In this document: in pieces, positions 7,538 through 13,826 of the stretch
Layout of the letters: the number at the start of each line of letters is the position of its first letter
How positions within the stretch are numbered: position 1 is the stretch's first letter
Assembly: GCF_042432495.1 (NCBI RefSeq)
Contig: NZ_JBHLXC010000016.1
Location: forward strand, 1 to 13,969
Source of the DNA: Pseudochelatococcus lubricantis
GTDB taxonomy: Bacteria; Pseudomonadota; Alphaproteobacteria; Rhizobiales; Beijerinckiaceae
Length of the DNA: 13,969 nt
Direction of reading: 5' to 3'
The notes under the pieces: generated by a model
Told to the model about the DNA's origin: nothing
The model's database searches: none
Seen by the model: only the letters and a program-made list of their open reading frames with translations
Made by a program: the position numbers and the translations under genes

Positions 7538-7783
7538 ATGTCTTCCAACGACAATATCAACCCCGACACCGTCAACACCCCTCCGTCTTCCGAGTTTCCC
7601 TCCTATGCGGCGGCCTATGCAACCCTGGAGTTGTGTGTTTCCCGGATGAACCGGGCAGGCCCCGGCGACATCGAGGAAGCGGATGCGGTGATCCGCGAGG
7701 CGGGGCGCGCCTTGGCTTTCTGCCGCGCGCGCATCGAGGAAATCCGCGCAGCCTGCAGCCGGAACCTTGCGGAGCTGTCCTGA
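7538..7783 (+). CDS. xseB: Exonuclease VII small-subunit-like protein (XseB family)
   Basis: At 81 residues it has the usual XseB length. After a disordered 20-residue head comes PSYAAAYATLELCVSRM, then an acidic GPGDIEEADAVIREAGRALAFCRARIEEI: the two-helix pattern of XseB, in which a Glu/Asp-rich turn separates helices that pack as a hairpin on XseA. An in-frame ATG at 7472 overlaps the large-subunit stop, but the 7538 start has AAGGA (7524-7528) at good spacing and gives the family length. The resemblance is weak in strict identity and rests on size, helix pattern and position right after xseA. Its stop abuts the start of the ATPase gene, so translation is probably coupled. Confidence 0.72.
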   Translation: MSSNDNINPDTVNTPPSSEFPSYAAAYATLELCVSRMNRAGPGDIEEADAVIREAGRALAFCRARIEEIRAACSRNLAELS

Positions 7784-9136
7784 ATGATGCCTCCCCTGAC
7801 GACACCTCAGTTGACCCGGCCACCACTCGTCATCCGGCTGACGAGGGATGCCTCCCGGCAAGCCGGGACATCGGCCATTCCCGCCCCGGCGCAGCCGGAC
7901 GACACGGAGCCGTGGCTCACTGCCGACGAGACGGTGTTCGATGAGCGAGCACCGGAAGTGCTGGCCGCTCCCCTCGATGATCGCAATCTGTCCGACGCAC
8001 AGCGGGAGGCGGATCCGACGCCGCTCTCTTCCATGCATACACCTCCACCGCCACCCCCCGCATCCTCCGGCCCGCCGGCTGTCGACGGGCCTGCTATCCG
8101 GCTCTTCGATCCCTCCGCCGCACGCGACGCCTGCGCCGGCGACCGGGACAACCCCTTCGAGGAGGATGAGCGAGGCGCTCTGCTCGAGAAAATGGCCACC
8201 GACACGGCGGCAGGATACCGTACGCTGGCCGTCCCGCAGGTGCAGCAGGTAGCCGCGCTCCGTGCACTGGAGACGACGACACCGCACCTTGCGGCGGTCA
8301 TTGCCGTCGTCGCAGATGCGGCCGAGGCCGCCATGCGGCGAGGCGCGGGCTTTGCCTGTCCTCCGGTGCTGATTGCCGGACCGCCCGGCGTCGGCAAGAC
8401 ACGAGTGATCGGGCGGATGGTGGAGATTCTGGAATTGCCGTCGATCGTTCTCGACGGCGCCTCCATGGACGACACCGCCGCTCTGGCCGGGCACTCCCGC
8501 TCATGGCGGGCCTCCCGCCCGGGCACGGTGGCGAAGGAGATGATCCGCGGCAAGGTCGCCAACGCGGTGCTCGTCATCGACGAGATCGACAAGGCCGAGG
8601 CCGACCGGCGTTACGGCCCGACAGTCTGGCACGTCCTGCACGGGCTTCTCGAGCCGGAAACGTCTCGACGGTGGGAGGACAGCTGCCTCGAGATCGCGAT
8701 GGACATGTCGCATATCGTCGTCATGGCGACGGCCAACGAACTCGCCGACATCCCGCCATCATTGCTCGACCGGTTCCTTGTGATCACCGTCGACGCGCCC
8801 GGGGACAGCGACCTGGCGTTGCTCATCCAGGCGGTGAGTGCGGGCGTCGCGGCCGGCTTCAATATCACCGATACGCCGCTCGCCCCCGGCGTGCTTCCGC
8901 TTCTCGCCGGCCTGCCGCCCCGGCGCCTGCGCACCATCCTCAGTCTCGGCTGGGCGAGGGCGCTCGCCGCGGGGCGGGACAGCCCCGGTGAAGCGGATAT
9001 CCGGCACGGCATCCGCCTCGCCGGTGCCGCACGCAAGCATCCTATCGGCTTCTCCATCGGAAGACGGTCTTCGTCTCCGGCCGTACGAAGCATCCCATCT
9101 CCCCTTGATTCAAATGCAGAAAGGAAAACTCTATGA
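7784..9136 (+). CDS. Lon-type AAA+ ATPase without protease domain
   Basis: A 450-residue ATPase. Residues 1-130 are Pro/Asp-rich and probably disordered. The AAA+ module has Walker A GPPGVGKT (199-206), a Lon-like segment LAGHSRSWRASRPG (234-247), Walker B VLVIDEIDK (262-270), sensor 1 ATAN (315-318), the LLDRF arginine finger (R330) and a C-terminal helical domain with PPRRLR (378-383) at the sensor 2 position. The order and spacing match the Lon ATPase core, including VWHVLHGLLEPE for Lon's conserved helix. There is neither a Lon N-terminal substrate domain nor the Ser-Lys protease domain, so it is a remodelling motor rather than a protease. It starts directly after the xseB stop and overlaps the next gene by ATGA. 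It may load, regulate or disassemble the exonuclease; that is inference. Confidence 0.88.
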   Translation: MMPPLTTPQLTRPPLVIRLTRDASRQAGTSAIPAPAQPDDTEPWLTADETVFDERAPEVLAAPLDDRNLSDAQREADPTPLSSMHTPPPPPPASSGPPAVDGPAIRLFDPSAARDACAGDRDNPFEEDERGALLEKMATDTAAGYRTLAVPQVQQVAALRALETTTPHLAAVIAVVADAAEAAMRRGAGFACPPVLIAGPPGVGKTRVIGRMVEILELPSIVLDGASMDDTAALAGHSRSWRASRPGTVAKEMIRGKVANAVLVIDEIDKAEADRRYGPTVWHVLHGLLEPETSRRWEDSCLEIAMDMSHIVVMATANELADIPPSLLDRFLVITVDAPGDSDLALLIQAVSAGVAAGFNITDTPLAPGVLPLLAGLPPRRLRTILSLGWARALAAGRDSPGEADIRHGIRLAGAARKHPIGFSIGRRSSSPAVRSIPSPLDSNAERKTL

Positions 9137-9669
9137 TCAAATCCGCTTATGCAGCAAGCCAGTCCGATGCTGCTGTTATTGCCGTGCCGCCATCTTTCTC
9201 CCGGTCCCGCGTCTTCGAAAGGCTGGCCGTGGTCATGGCGGCTGGCGATCCGGCCTGGCCGCGCGTCGAAGCCATCCTGAGACCGCACCTGCAGAACGGC
9301 CGGACGGCGCTGTCAGTCTGGCCGGTCGCCGGCGAGACCGCACATGAAAGGGCGCAGGATCTGATTGCAGCGTTTCAGGCGCTTTTCGGCATGGTCTGGG
9401 GCGACATGGTCGATTCAGTCCTGATCCTCGGCAATGACGGACTGTTTCCCAAGGGTCTGGATCTGTTCCTGGACAACGATGTCAGGAAATCGCTGTTTTC
9501 CATTCCCGCCCCCCTGCTGATCGCGGGACCGGCGCAAGAGGCCCCCGACTTTGGCGCGAGCGGCTGGGAGGGCCTGCGCACGCCCGTGGCGATGGCTCAG
9601 GCGATCGCCGCCACGGTCGCGCAATACCCGACGATCCTTGAGGCGGCATATGGAAAGAACAAACCATAA
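9133..9669 (+). CDS. Fourth gene of the exonuclease operon, function unknown
   Basis: A 178-residue soluble protein whose start overlaps the ATPase stop by ATGA, the usual sign of translational coupling. I recognise no family. The body is alpha/beta in look: hydrophobic strands VDSVLILGNDG (about 101-111) and APLLIAGPA (124-132), preceded by a helix with AQDLIAAFQALFGMVWG and followed by AMAQAIAATVAQYPTIL. There is no membrane segment, signal peptide or obvious nuclease motif. The start MIKSAYAAS follows AAGGAAAA at a usable distance. Strict co-translation with the ATPase suggests it works with it, for example as an adaptor. Could also be a cargo gene of the element. Confidence 0.8.
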   Translation: MIKSAYAASQSDAAVIAVPPSFSRSRVFERLAVVMAAGDPAWPRVEAILRPHLQNGRTALSVWPVAGETAHERAQDLIAAFQALFGMVWGDMVDSVLILGNDGLFPKGLDLFLDNDVRKSLFSIPAPLLIAGPAQEAPDFGASGWEGLRTPVAMAQAIAATVAQYPTILEAAYGKNKP

Positions 9670-9727
9670 ACAAACATTGCTGTGGCAGGTTCCGACCCGC
9701 CACTCCGCCCCGCGAACCCATAACCGA

Positions 9728-9748
9728 CGCCCCGGCATGACCGGGGCG
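9728..9748 (+). terminator. Strong GC hairpin after the exonuclease operon
   Basis: CGCCCCGG (9728-9735) pairs perfectly with CCGGGGCG (9741-9748) around a five-base loop. Only TT follows instead of a U run, so it is a pause, attenuator or mRNA end-protection hairpin more than a textbook terminator. Confidence 0.5.
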
Positions 9749-9783
9749 TTCGCATTCAACGCCCGACATAAGGAAAGCAGTCC

Positions 9784-10565
9784 ATGACAGAATTCTTCAA
9801 TCGTGATCCGGTCGATCTCGCGCTCCTGGCCGAGCCGCACCGGGCCGCTGCTCTGGAAAACGATCCGCGCGAGCGCTATGCGCTGCGCGCGCTGCTGACG
9901 GTTTCGTCGGTATCGATGGCGGCAGCCGGACCGAACAAAAGAAACGAAAAAATTTTTCTCGCGGGATTCTGGAAACGAATCCAATGCCGACCGCCAACTA
10001 TGCCGCATGACTCCGCCGGGACGGCGCAGGCCGGCATTGCCGGTCCGCCGCCGCATCGTCGGCCAGCAGGCGAACGAATTCGACTGTCCGCTCGATCCGG
10101 TCAGCCGGGAGCGGCTGGCGCATTCATCGGTGGCGTCGGTCATCGTCGTTTCGGCGCACAGGGCTGCACACCTCGACGGCGAAACGGCCGCTGACAGAAT
10201 CGGCGAGGTGGCGGTGGCGTCCACAATCTCAATCCCATGGGGTGATGACGGAAAAGCCATCCCCGCGCCCCTGCTGCAACCGGCACCCTTCGACCTGTCG
10301 CTCTCCCTCGCCGAGATCGTTCCGGCGGCTCTCGATGACCGGGGCGTGGCGGTTTCCTCGGGTGCCTTGTGGTTCTGTTCACCTGCCGGCCGGGGACCGG
10401 CAGAAGCGCGGGAACTCGTTCCTGTTACGCTTAGCGATGTCGTGGCCGCTGTCCGGAAGGCAAAGGTGTTGCAGGTTACTGACCCTTGAGGCTCTCCGCG
10501 GCATGCTGCGGGCGGAAATCGAGCTCAAGCTCGGCGCGCGACCCGGTTCGATCGGGTTTACCTGA
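9784..10565 (+). pseudogene. Frameshifted gene downstream of the exonuclease operon
   Basis: The start at 9784 has AAGGA 9 bases upstream and a coding-like beginning (MTEFFNRDPVDLALLAEP to about residue 48). That frame then degrades. From about 10055 another frame is clearly coding (ANEFDCPLDPVSRERLAH on to KVLQVTDP), ending at TGA 10487-10489. A third frame continues it naturally (EALRGMLRAEIELKLGARPGSIGF) to TGA at 10563-10565: dropping one T in CCTTGAG near 10486 restores one reading frame. So at least two frame breaks interrupt one former protein of about 250 residues. I do not recognise the family. The first break lies at an odd AT-rich patch (AAAAAATTTTT, 9947-9957). Sequencing error or programmed frameshifting are alternatives, though two breaks argue for decay. 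It probably belonged to the upstream operon. Confidence 0.65.
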
Positions 10566-10675
10566 TGCATGGGACAGTACCACATATAATGTCATTGAAG
10601 GTCGTGAGGCTTGGCGGATTCCTTTACACCGGCCGCAGCCGCGGGTGACGAATCTGCAACGGTTGTGGAAAAGAG

Positions 10676-10728
10676 TTGTCTGCGGGGAACCGCTCTCTTA
10701 TAATAGTGAATATTACTACTATCAGGAG
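10676..10728 (+). promoter_or_regulatory. Promoter and candidate operator of the toxin-antitoxin pair
   Basis: TTGTCT (10676-10681) and TATAAT (10699-10704) are 17 bases apart, a near-consensus sigma-70 type promoter. Overlapping the -10 is an imperfect inverted repeat, ATAGT (10703-10707) and ACTAT (10718-10722), around AATATT. Phd-family antitoxins repress their own promoters at such sites. The ribosome binding site AGGAG is at 10724-10728. Confidence 0.75.
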
Positions 10729-10734
10729 ACCAGG

Positions 10735-10980
10735 ATGGAAGAAGCAGTCTCGGCGGCGGATGCCAACCGCAAATTTTCCCTGATCCTGCGGCACGTGCGG
10801 GAGGGCCGCAGCTACGTGGTGACGAGCCACGGCCGTCCCGTGGCGCGCATCGTTCCGGCCGATCGGCATGAGAAGGGACGGGCAGGAGCTTGGGGAATGT
10901 TGCTGTCCCGTCTCGCAGGGCAACCCGTCGTGACCGCCGAACGCTGGACACGTGACGATCTTTACGAGGACGACCGGTGA
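10735..10980 (+). CDS. Type II antitoxin, Phd/YefM family
   Basis: An 81-residue DNA-binding antitoxin. Residues 1-45 hold the Phd/YefM fold: SAADANRKFSLILRHVREG, then SYVVTSHGRPVARIVPA, the standard strand-turn-strand of the family. The C-terminal part (50-81, ending in the acidic RDDLYEDDR) should wrap and inhibit the toxin. ATG at 10735 is chosen because AGGAG is six bases upstream; longer in-frame extensions run back into the promoter. It overlaps the toxin start by GTGA. Autorepression, strengthened by toxin binding, is expected from the family. The pair probably stabilises the island. Confidence 0.9.
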   Translation: MEEAVSAADANRKFSLILRHVREGRSYVVTSHGRPVARIVPADRHEKGRAGAWGMLLSRLAGQPVVTAERWTRDDLYEDDR

Positions 10981-11423
10981 AGGTCGCCCTCGACACGAAT
11001 TTTCTGGCCTATGCGGAAGGCGTCAACAGCGAGGAGAAGCGCGATATCGCGCTCGATCTTCTACGGCGCCTTCCATCCGATGCGGCCGTCATTCCGGTTC
11101 AGGTGCTCGGAGAACTGTTCAATGTTCTCGTTCGCAAGGCCGGGCGACCGCGGGTCGCGGCGCGGAGTGCCTTGCTCGGCTGGCGTGACGCGTTTCCGGT
11201 GATGGAGACGTCGGTGGTCGCCATGCAGAAGGCTTTCGATCTGGCGGCAGATCATCAGTTTGGCATCTGGGACGCGGTTATCCTGGCGGTGGCTTCGGAT
11301 GCCGGCTGCCGTCTACTCCTGTCCGAAGATATGCAGGACGGCTTTACCTGGGGCGGCGTAACGGTGGTCAATCCATTCCCGGTGGAGCGAAGCCCTCTTC
11401 TGGATGCGTTGCTTGAGGATTGA
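10977..11423 (+). CDS. PIN-domain toxin (VapC-like)
   Basis: A 148-residue single PIN domain ribonuclease, a toxin that cleaves RNA, often tRNA or rRNA, when freed from its antitoxin. The acidic metal-binding residues are visible: D6 (ALDTNFLAY), E46 (VLGELFN), D99 (GIWDAVILA) and D118 (LLSEDMQDG). All four are present, so the enzyme should be active. It starts with GTG at 10977 overlapping the antitoxin stop, giving coupled translation and the usual antitoxin-first order. Phd-type antitoxins with PIN toxins are a known mixed combination. The true substrate cannot be read from sequence. Confidence 0.9.
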   Translation: MKVALDTNFLAYAEGVNSEEKRDIALDLLRRLPSDAAVIPVQVLGELFNVLVRKAGRPRVAARSALLGWRDAFPVMETSVVAMQKAFDLAADHQFGIWDAVILAVASDAGCRLLLSEDMQDGFTWGGVTVVNPFPVERSPLLDALLED

Positions 11424-11614
11424 GCTGTAGAGCCTGATCCTCATGAGGCACCTTGTTCCCCGATTGGGGACGGGCATGCTGTTGCCCCGGTTGTCTTGCG
11501 CAGGACTATGCCATTGACTGTGCCTGCATCGCCTTCCTGACCTCGCGGCCGTATCGCCGGCTGGGTGCAAAATTCCTGCCAGCCTCAGAAGCGGGATGGT
11601 TTGTGCCTTCAGGG
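11424..11614. other. Start of a 690-bp noncoding stretch
   Basis: No recognisable gene on either strand. Small hairpins are present: TCCCC/GGGGA (11458-11470 region) soon after the toxin stop, and GTGCC/GGCAC (11603-11617), the latter touching the first palindromic repeat. Confidence 0.4.
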
Positions 11615-11643
11615 CACGAATCAGACGTAACGTGTGATTCGTG
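11615..11643. repeat. 29-bp nested palindrome, copy 1
   Basis: Outer arms CACGAATCA and TGATTCGTG (9 bp, perfect) enclose an inner ACGT-A-ACGT. The two levels are separated by one unpaired G on each side. Confidence 0.9.
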
Positions 11644-11723
11644 AATGTCTGCGCATGCCGGTTTGATGAAATGGCCCCCATTTGGAGGCTTCGACCTGCG
11701 GTGGGCATGGGGATGTAGTGATA

Positions 11724-11752
11724 TACGAATCTAACGTTTCGTACGATTCGTA
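11724..11752. repeat. 29-bp nested palindrome, copy 2
   Basis: Outer arms TACGAATC and GATTCGTA with the same length and layout as copies 1 and 3; the pairing extends one base further out (A11723, T11753). The inner element is ACGT-T-TCGT, one mismatch from the others. Arm substitutions relative to copy 3 are compensated on the other side at the outermost base, which supports selection on the symmetry. Confidence 0.88.
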
Positions 11753-11796
11753 TCGATGAGGAGCGCGGGCGGCTATTTTTCAGCGCTGTCGCGGCG

Positions 11797-11825
11797 CACG
11801 AATCAAACGTTACGTATGATTCGTG
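11797..11825. repeat. 29-bp nested palindrome, copy 3
   Basis: Outer arms CACGAATCA and TGATTCGTG, identical to copy 1, with inner ACGT-T-ACGT; pairing extends by one base (G11796, C11826). The centres of the three copies are 109 and 73 bases apart. Confidence 0.9.
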
Positions 11826-11840
11826 CTTGCATATGCGCCT

Positions 11841-11865
11841 GAAAGCCGCCTTGCGAGAGGCTTTC
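11841..11865 (+). other. Hairpin GAAAGCC/GGCTTTC
   Basis: Perfect 7-bp arms (11841-11847, 11859-11865) with an 11-base loop, just right of the third palindrome and upstream of the candidate promoter at 11906. No T run follows on the plus strand. Its role is unclear. Confidence 0.4.
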
Positions 11866-11905
11866 GGTTGTGCGTGTCAAGAGAAAATAGAGGAGTTAGG
11901 GAAAA

Positions 11906-11934
11906 TTGACCCAATAATGAAAGAGAAATATCGT
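11906..11934 (+). promoter_or_regulatory. Candidate promoter of the leader ORF and excisionase-like gene
   Basis: TTGACC (11906-11911) and TATCGT (11929-11934) are 17 bases apart. It is the best -35/-10 pair between the palindromic repeats and the small DNA-binding gene, so the repeats would sit 80 to 290 bases upstream of the start of transcription. Confidence 0.45.
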
Positions 11935-11982
11935 GATCTCGAGCAGAACAGCGCCTTTTGGATGTGATCTTAGAGGAGTGCC

Positions 11983-12042
11983 ATGCTTGAATTACGAAAA
12001 AAATCGTTAGCAGCGAAGAATTCTATTTTTATCCTCCTGTGA
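11983..12042 (+). CDS. 19-codon leader-like ORF
   Basis: ATG at 11983 follows AGAGGAG (11972-11978) and the frame ends with TGA at 12040-12042. The peptide begins MLELRKKSLAAK and ends IFILL. A strong ribosome binding site on so short a frame, followed by the GTCAGC/GCTGAC hairpin at 12060-12081 and then the next gene, is the layout of a leader peptide that tunes a downstream gene. No family; could be chance. Confidence 0.35.
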   Translation: MLELRKKSLAAKNSIFILL

Positions 12043-12059
12043 TGATTTAGAATGATGTC

Positions 12060-12081
12060 GTCAGCGCATGTGAATGCTGAC
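12060..12081 (+). other. Hairpin between leader ORF and the excisionase-like gene
   Basis: GTCAGC (12060-12065) and GCTGAC (12076-12081) can pair with a 10-base loop, 19 bases before the ribosome binding site GAGGAG (12101-12106). It could act in attenuation, but without a U run it is no terminator. Confidence 0.4.
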
Positions 12082-12112
12082 GCTCAGCCCACAAATCGTA
12101 GAGGAGCCTACT

Positions 12113-12370
12113 ATGAATATGAATGATGCGACCCCTCCCGAGGATGACTCCGACCTGGAAACGCTCGACCTTCTGCATGGGGCAGAGGAGATCGCCGCTT
12201 TCCTCTACGGCGACCGGCGCTACGCGCGCCGCGTGCGGAACCATGCCGAAAACCAGAACCTCCCGATCTTTCCCGTCGGGAAGGTTTTGCACGCGGCGAA
12301 ACGCGACCTGATCGACGATATCAGAGATAAGAAAAATAGAAATAAAAATAAACATAAACATAAAAAATAG
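12113..12370 (+). CDS. Small excisionase/AlpA-like DNA-binding protein
   Basis: An 85-residue protein. After an acidic head (about 1-20), LLHGAEEIAAFLYGDRRYARRVRNHAENQNLPIFPVG and then HAAKRDLIDDI follow the excisionase-type winged-helix plan: a helix ending in EEIAAFL, a recognition helix, the LPxFxVG turn and a final helix. Such proteins bend DNA at attachment sites or regulate element genes. The start at 12113 has GAGGAG six bases upstream; an in-frame start at 12074 overlaps the hairpin. The last residues are Lys/Asn/His-rich (KKNRNKNKHKHKK), encoded by an A-rich repetitive tract, as if the original stop had been lost and low-complexity DNA is now translated. It lies just upstream of the integrase in the same direction, which fits an excision or control role. 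Confidence 0.65.
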   Translation: MNMNDATPPEDDSDLETLDLLHGAEEIAAFLYGDRRYARRVRNHAENQNLPIFPVGKVLHAAKRDLIDDIRDKKNRNKNKHKHKK

Positions 12371-12585
12371 ATATAGTTTAAGTCAAAATTGAGCCATCCT
12401 ATCCGATCTATTCATCAGAAAGGCCGAGTTAATATGAGAAATTCGGCAAGACATACATCATCCAGAACGACATCATCTTTCGGCTCAACAAAAACAGGAG
12501 CGGCTGGAGTCGTTGTCAGAATCCAGCCGTTTCTGAAAGCAGACCAAGAGGAACTTGCTTATGTAACGATGTCTAGAGAAAGAAA
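12371..12585 (+). promoter_or_regulatory. Region upstream of the integrase with a hairpin
   Basis: No convincing gene. CGGCTGGA (12501-12508) pairs perfectly with TCCAGCCG (12522-12529), and TTT follows, a weak terminator or attenuator 56 bases before the integrase start. This would limit read-through from the excisionase-like gene into the integrase. Confidence 0.45.
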
Positions 12586-13794
12586 ATGGCAATTATCAGA
12601 AAAAGAACATGGACAACAAAATCTAAGGTAGAAAAAACTGCCTGGATTGTGGACTTTGTCGACAAAGACGGGGTCCGCGGTCGGCGGCAATTCTCGCGTA
12701 GAAGCAAGGCAGACAAATTCCGGATCGAGCTGGAAGAAAGCCTCAAAAAAGGCCTGACCACCCTCAGCCTGAAATCGCCTCTCGCCGATGTCGCCGACGA
12801 ATATTTGAAATCCTGCGCACAGAGAGTCGAAGAAGGCTCGATGACAAAACACAATTTTGTCGTGTACGAGGGGCATGTCAGAAACTACATCATACCGGAT
12901 CCGAAACGGCACGCAAAAGGCCGCATGCCGTCACGCATGAAGAAGATTCGCGAAGGCATGGGCGAGTTGAAGGCAGGCGAGGTGGCGCGGTCCGACGTGA
13001 CCGGATTCAGGGACCAGTTGCGCGACGCCGGCGTATCGGTCCAGACGACACGAAAAATCCTCAGCACCCTGAGGCAGATATGTGCGTTTTCGATCGAGAA
13101 GGGGCTCATGGTAGCCAACCCCGCCGATGAGGTCCGCGTCATCGGGCGTCGCGACGAGGCGTACAGGAAAGTCACGATTCCGCCTGCCGAAAGTGTCCGG
13201 CGTGTGCTCGACGCGGCGCATCCCGAGATGCGCATACGCCTCCTGTTTGCTGCCGCTACCGGCGTCCGCGCCGGAGAGCTGCACGCGTTGACCTGGCAGC
13301 AGATCGACTGCACGCGAGGAATCGTCACGATTGACAGGCGTATCGATGTCTACGGCGTCGTCGAGGTCACCAAGACCGTGGCGGGAATGCGCGAGATACC
13401 GATGGGTCAAAGGCTGGCTGCTGCCCTGGATGAGTGGAGGAAGAAGCTGCAGCGTGCGTCGCCTGATGATCTCGTGTTTGCGGATACGAGCGGTGATCCG
13501 TTGCGACACGACGTCATGATCAAGCGCTGGTATAATCCGATATTCTCGTCTTTGAAGAAGGTGCATGCGGAAGATCCGATCCGGAATGCGCCGCCGCCGA
13601 AGCGTTTCCGCTGGCACGATCTGCGGCACTTCGCCATCTCGTCCTGGATCGCCGCTGGCCTGCCGCCAAAAGCGATCCAGACTTTTGCCGGTCATTCCAG
13701 TCTGCAAGTGACCATGGACCGTTATGGCCATCTTTTTCCCGACGACAAGCACCACGCTGCGATGAGCACTGCTCTGGACAGGCTCCATGGTTAA
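12586..13794 (+). CDS. Tyrosine recombinase (site-specific integrase)
   Basis: A complete 402-residue phage-type integrase. It cuts and rejoins DNA at attachment sites through a covalent phosphotyrosine. Residues 1-60 are the basic arm-binding domain (QFSRRSKADKFRIELEESL), about 65-185 the SAM-like core-binding domain, and 200-400 the catalytic domain. All catalytic residues are present: R228 (ATGVRAGELHAL), K263 (VTKTVAGMREIP), H344 and R347 (WHDLRHFA), H370 (FAGHSS) and nucleophile Y380 (TMDRYGH). There is no sign of truncation, so it should be active. The start follows an AG-rich AGAGAAAGAAA rather than a strong ribosome binding site, and a hairpin precedes it, suggesting low expression. 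It reads away from the tRNA-fMet at the opposite end of the window, the likely integration site. A terminator follows at once. Confidence 0.95.
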   Translation: MAIIRKRTWTTKSKVEKTAWIVDFVDKDGVRGRRQFSRRSKADKFRIELEESLKKGLTTLSLKSPLADVADEYLKSCAQRVEEGSMTKHNFVVYEGHVRNYIIPDPKRHAKGRMPSRMKKIREGMGELKAGEVARSDVTGFRDQLRDAGVSVQTTRKILSTLRQICAFSIEKGLMVANPADEVRVIGRRDEAYRKVTIPPAESVRRVLDAAHPEMRIRLLFAAATGVRAGELHALTWQQIDCTRGIVTIDRRIDVYGVVEVTKTVAGMREIPMGQRLAAALDEWRKKLQRASPDDLVFADTSGDPLRHDVMIKRWYNPIFSSLKKVHAEDPIRNAPPPKRFRWHDLRHFAISSWIAAGLPPKAIQTFAGHSSLQVTMDRYGHLFPDDKHHAAMSTALDRLHG

Positions 13795-13795
13795 A

Positions 13796-13826
13796 AAGGT
13801 CATCGCTTCCATGAAACGATGACCTT
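13796..13826 (+). terminator. Terminator of the integrase gene
   Basis: AAGGTCATCG (13796-13805) pairs perfectly with CGATGACCTT (13817-13826) around an 11-base loop, then CTTT follows. It begins right behind the TAA stop. The stem is symmetric, so it may also stop transcription from the right. Confidence 0.8.

Noticed and set aside
9415..10260. 281-codon minus-strand frame across the fourth operon gene and the frameshifted gene
   Set aside because: It overlaps the better supported plus-strand genes, has no ribosome binding site of note and resembles no protein family.
11313..11708. 131-codon minus-strand frame after the toxin gene
   Set aside because: It covers the toxin C terminus and the first palindrome, with Arg/His/Ser-rich composition; no family likeness and no ribosome binding site.
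11615..11825. CRISPR array reading of the three repeats
   Set aside because: Spacing is unequal (109 and 73 bases), there are only three units, and no cas gene is present.
12389..12631. 80-codon frame just before the integrase
   Set aside because: It needs a TTG start or an ATG at 12434 without a good ribosome binding site, contains the hairpin at 12501-12529 and runs into the integrase gene.
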